The position numbers and the translations under genes are program-made. A stretch of DNA of 64,000 bases from the NCBI GenBank assembly GCA_934047225.1, contig CAKOHE010000093.1:32877-96876 (forward strand). Reading direction: 5' to 3'. Below are positions 62,392 to 64,000 of the stretch, one piece after another (positions within the stretch are counted from its first letter, which is position 1; each line of letters begins with the position of its first letter). A model generated the notes under the pieces. The model was not told where the DNA came from. It saw nothing but the letters and a program-made list of their open reading frames with translations, and made no database searches. This stretch comes from Ypsolopha sequella (Eukaryota > Arthropoda > Insecta > Lepidoptera > Ypsolophidae).

Positions 62392-64000
62392 ATGTCTCAG
62401 GCCAATGGCCTGTCGAACAATAGTCCAAGAGCCTGTACCAGTGGTCAGGCATCGCTGGAGAACCAAGTTATATGTCCAGATTGTCCCCAGGCACGATCAT
62501 TTAAGGGAAAAAGAGGTCTCAGTATCCACAGATCTAAAATCCACAATGTAGAAAAACAACAGGTACTACATTCATCCCAGATTTCAGGACCTTCAAACCC
62601 TAATTCATCTCAAGATAAACCACTCTGGCAGACAATCTCAAAATTAAAAAAATTATATCCTATAGTGAAAGGAATACCACGCGGAGCAAGGATTAGCGTC
62701 GCAGAAAAATTATCAAATTGTATAAAAAATGTGGTAGCAGAAAACACACAAAGTGCCTGGGAATCTTTTTTTAAATTCCCGTACGAAACTCTTCATGCAG
62801 ACAATGAAGCCCGGAAACGCAGCTCCCTTACAAAATTAATAAAAGATAATTGCATTTATAACCAACCATTGGACTGTAATAAAAAACACTAATTTTCAAC
62901 CCCGCAACATTTATAAAAAATCTGAAGAAAAAGTGGCCGACGGAGACATCAAGGGAGCTGCGCAACTCCTTTTCTCCAGCGATGCCATTGCACCAGAGTC
63001 ACCCGAAACCCTTTTGGCCCTTAAAAGTAAACACCCTTCACCTTCAGCATCCCTCAACTTCCCACTGCCACCGCAACCTGACGATCCCAGCATCAGGGCC
63101 ACCGGGAAAGACATCATGTCAGCCGTGATGTCATTTAAAAACGGATCAGCGGCAGGTATTGACGGCCTTAGTCCGCAACACCTCAAGGACCTGCTCTGCG
63201 GAACGACCGGCCTAGCATGCGAGAACTTATTGAGTGCCATCACGGACCTGATGAACCTGATGCTGGCAGGTAAAGTTAATACCGATATAACTAGTATACT
63301 GTATGGTGCTAATCTCTGCACTCTTATAAAAAAAGACGGGGGAATAAGGCCTATAGCAGTGGGCGCAACTCTTCGCCGTATGGCATCAAAAATATGCTGC
63401 CAAAATATCCTACCTAAACTTACTGAATTATTCCAGCCTTATCAGCTAGGCTTCGGGTCTAAGGGAGGCTGCGAGGCAGCCGTTCATGCCATGCGGACAT
63501 ATACATCGAAAACAATGGAGGTGAGGTGGTGCTCAAGGTGGACATAAAAAACGCGTTCAACTCGGTGGATCGGGGCGCCCTGCTTTCCGAAGTAAAAGAA
63601 ATCATTCCAGAAATCTACAACTGCATTTGGCAATGTTATGGCTCTCCATCAAAATTATTATACAGAGATAATGTTTTAGAATCAGTAGTTGGCTGTCAGC
63701 AGGGCGACCCACTCGGGCCAGCGATATTCAGCCTCGCTATCAATAAACTAATTAATTCTTTAAATTCAAAATTAAACATTTGGTATCTCGACGACGGCAC
63801 CCTGGGAGGTGATGCAAATACAGTTCTGAACGATTTAAAAACAATAACTCAGTCTTTCCAATCTATAGGTTTGGTTTTAAATTTCTCAAAATGTGAACTT
63901 TTCATCTCTGAGAGAATACCCGATTCAACAAAAATCGTAAACGATTTTAATAATTTGGCTCCGAATATCAAAATTCTAGACAAAAAATCACTTCGTCTCT
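62392..64000 (+). pseudogene. Non-LTR retrotransposon: zinc finger and reverse transcriptase, runs off the window
   Basis: The frame from ATG 62,392 carries a C2H2-type finger (CPDC...GLSIHRSKIH, about 62,473-62,544), as R2-type elements do at their N-terminus, then a basic linker. A frame change near 62,870 leads to KSEEKVADGDIKGAAQLL, SFKNGSAAGIDGLSPQHL, LCTLIKKDGGIRPIAVGATL and YQLGFGSKGGCEAAVHAM. A second change near 63,505 leads to VVLKVDIKNAFNSVDR (RT motif A), VVGCQQGDPLGPAIFSLAI (motif B) and IWYLDDGTLGG (motif C, LDDG), up to base 64,000. All three RT motifs are intact, but the two frame changes prevent one product unless they are sequencing errors. The C-terminal nuclease expected for this type is probably what survives at 46,143-46,582 and the three smaller copies. 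Confidence 0.85.

Overview
This is eukaryotic, AT-rich DNA of insect type, most likely from a moth or butterfly. The pointers are repeat families I recognise as widespread in Lepidoptera: elements opening with GTTCCGTACC and closing with GAGTCCGACTCGCACTTGGCCG-like ends, Helitron termini ending GCGGGC...CTAGT, and RTE retrotransposon tails ending in GATG repeats. There is also an insect AA15-type polysaccharide monooxygenase gene with short introns. There is no bacterial gene density, no operon and no CRISPR. The species cannot be named from the sequence alone.

Host-like coding sequence is sparse. (1) A CAP/SCP-superfamily gene lies on the + strand at about 10.65-12.51 kb; it has two phase-consistent introns but two apparent frameshifts in its first part. 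(2) Two exons of an AA15 LPMO-like gene lie on the - strand at 59,554-59,687 and 60,150-60,259; one carries an in-frame TAG. (3) Two exon-like pieces of a YqaJ-type recombinase-domain gene lie at 49.43-50.04 kb. (4) An unrecognised peptide-like stretch lies at 12.65-13.02 kb.

The rest is a mosaic of transposable elements, many nested. Non-LTR retrotransposon pieces: RTE (2.5 kb, tails at 39.6 and 40.8 kb), other reverse-transcriptase fragments (3.8, 20.3, 24.1, 29.1, 42, 53.4-54.6, 56 and 60.6-61.7 kb), and a family whose C-terminus resembles a restriction-like endonuclease (6.7, 14.1, 42.8, 46.1 kb), with a zinc finger plus RT at 62.4-64 kb that probably belongs to it. DNA elements: a 2.87-kb hAT-like transposon with an exact 8-bp target duplication (31.6-34.5 kb), a Tc1-like fragment (17.9 kb), a degenerate autonomous Helitron with both ends and an AT target (19.29-22.29 kb), a Copia gag fragment (43.4 kb), and more than a dozen hairpin/MITE copies in at least eight families.

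Tandem arrays are prominent: 69 x 12 bp (16.95 kb), 39 x 47 bp (24.92 kb, derived from a tRNA-like SINE), an 86-bp array split by the hAT-like element (31.2/34.5 kb), 9 x 38 bp (34.7 kb), 5 x 17 bp (45.4 kb) and 9 x 48 bp (60.8 kb, grown out of a reverse-transcriptase C-terminus). The host-like genes survive as islands, and their introns and flanks are themselves packed with elements.
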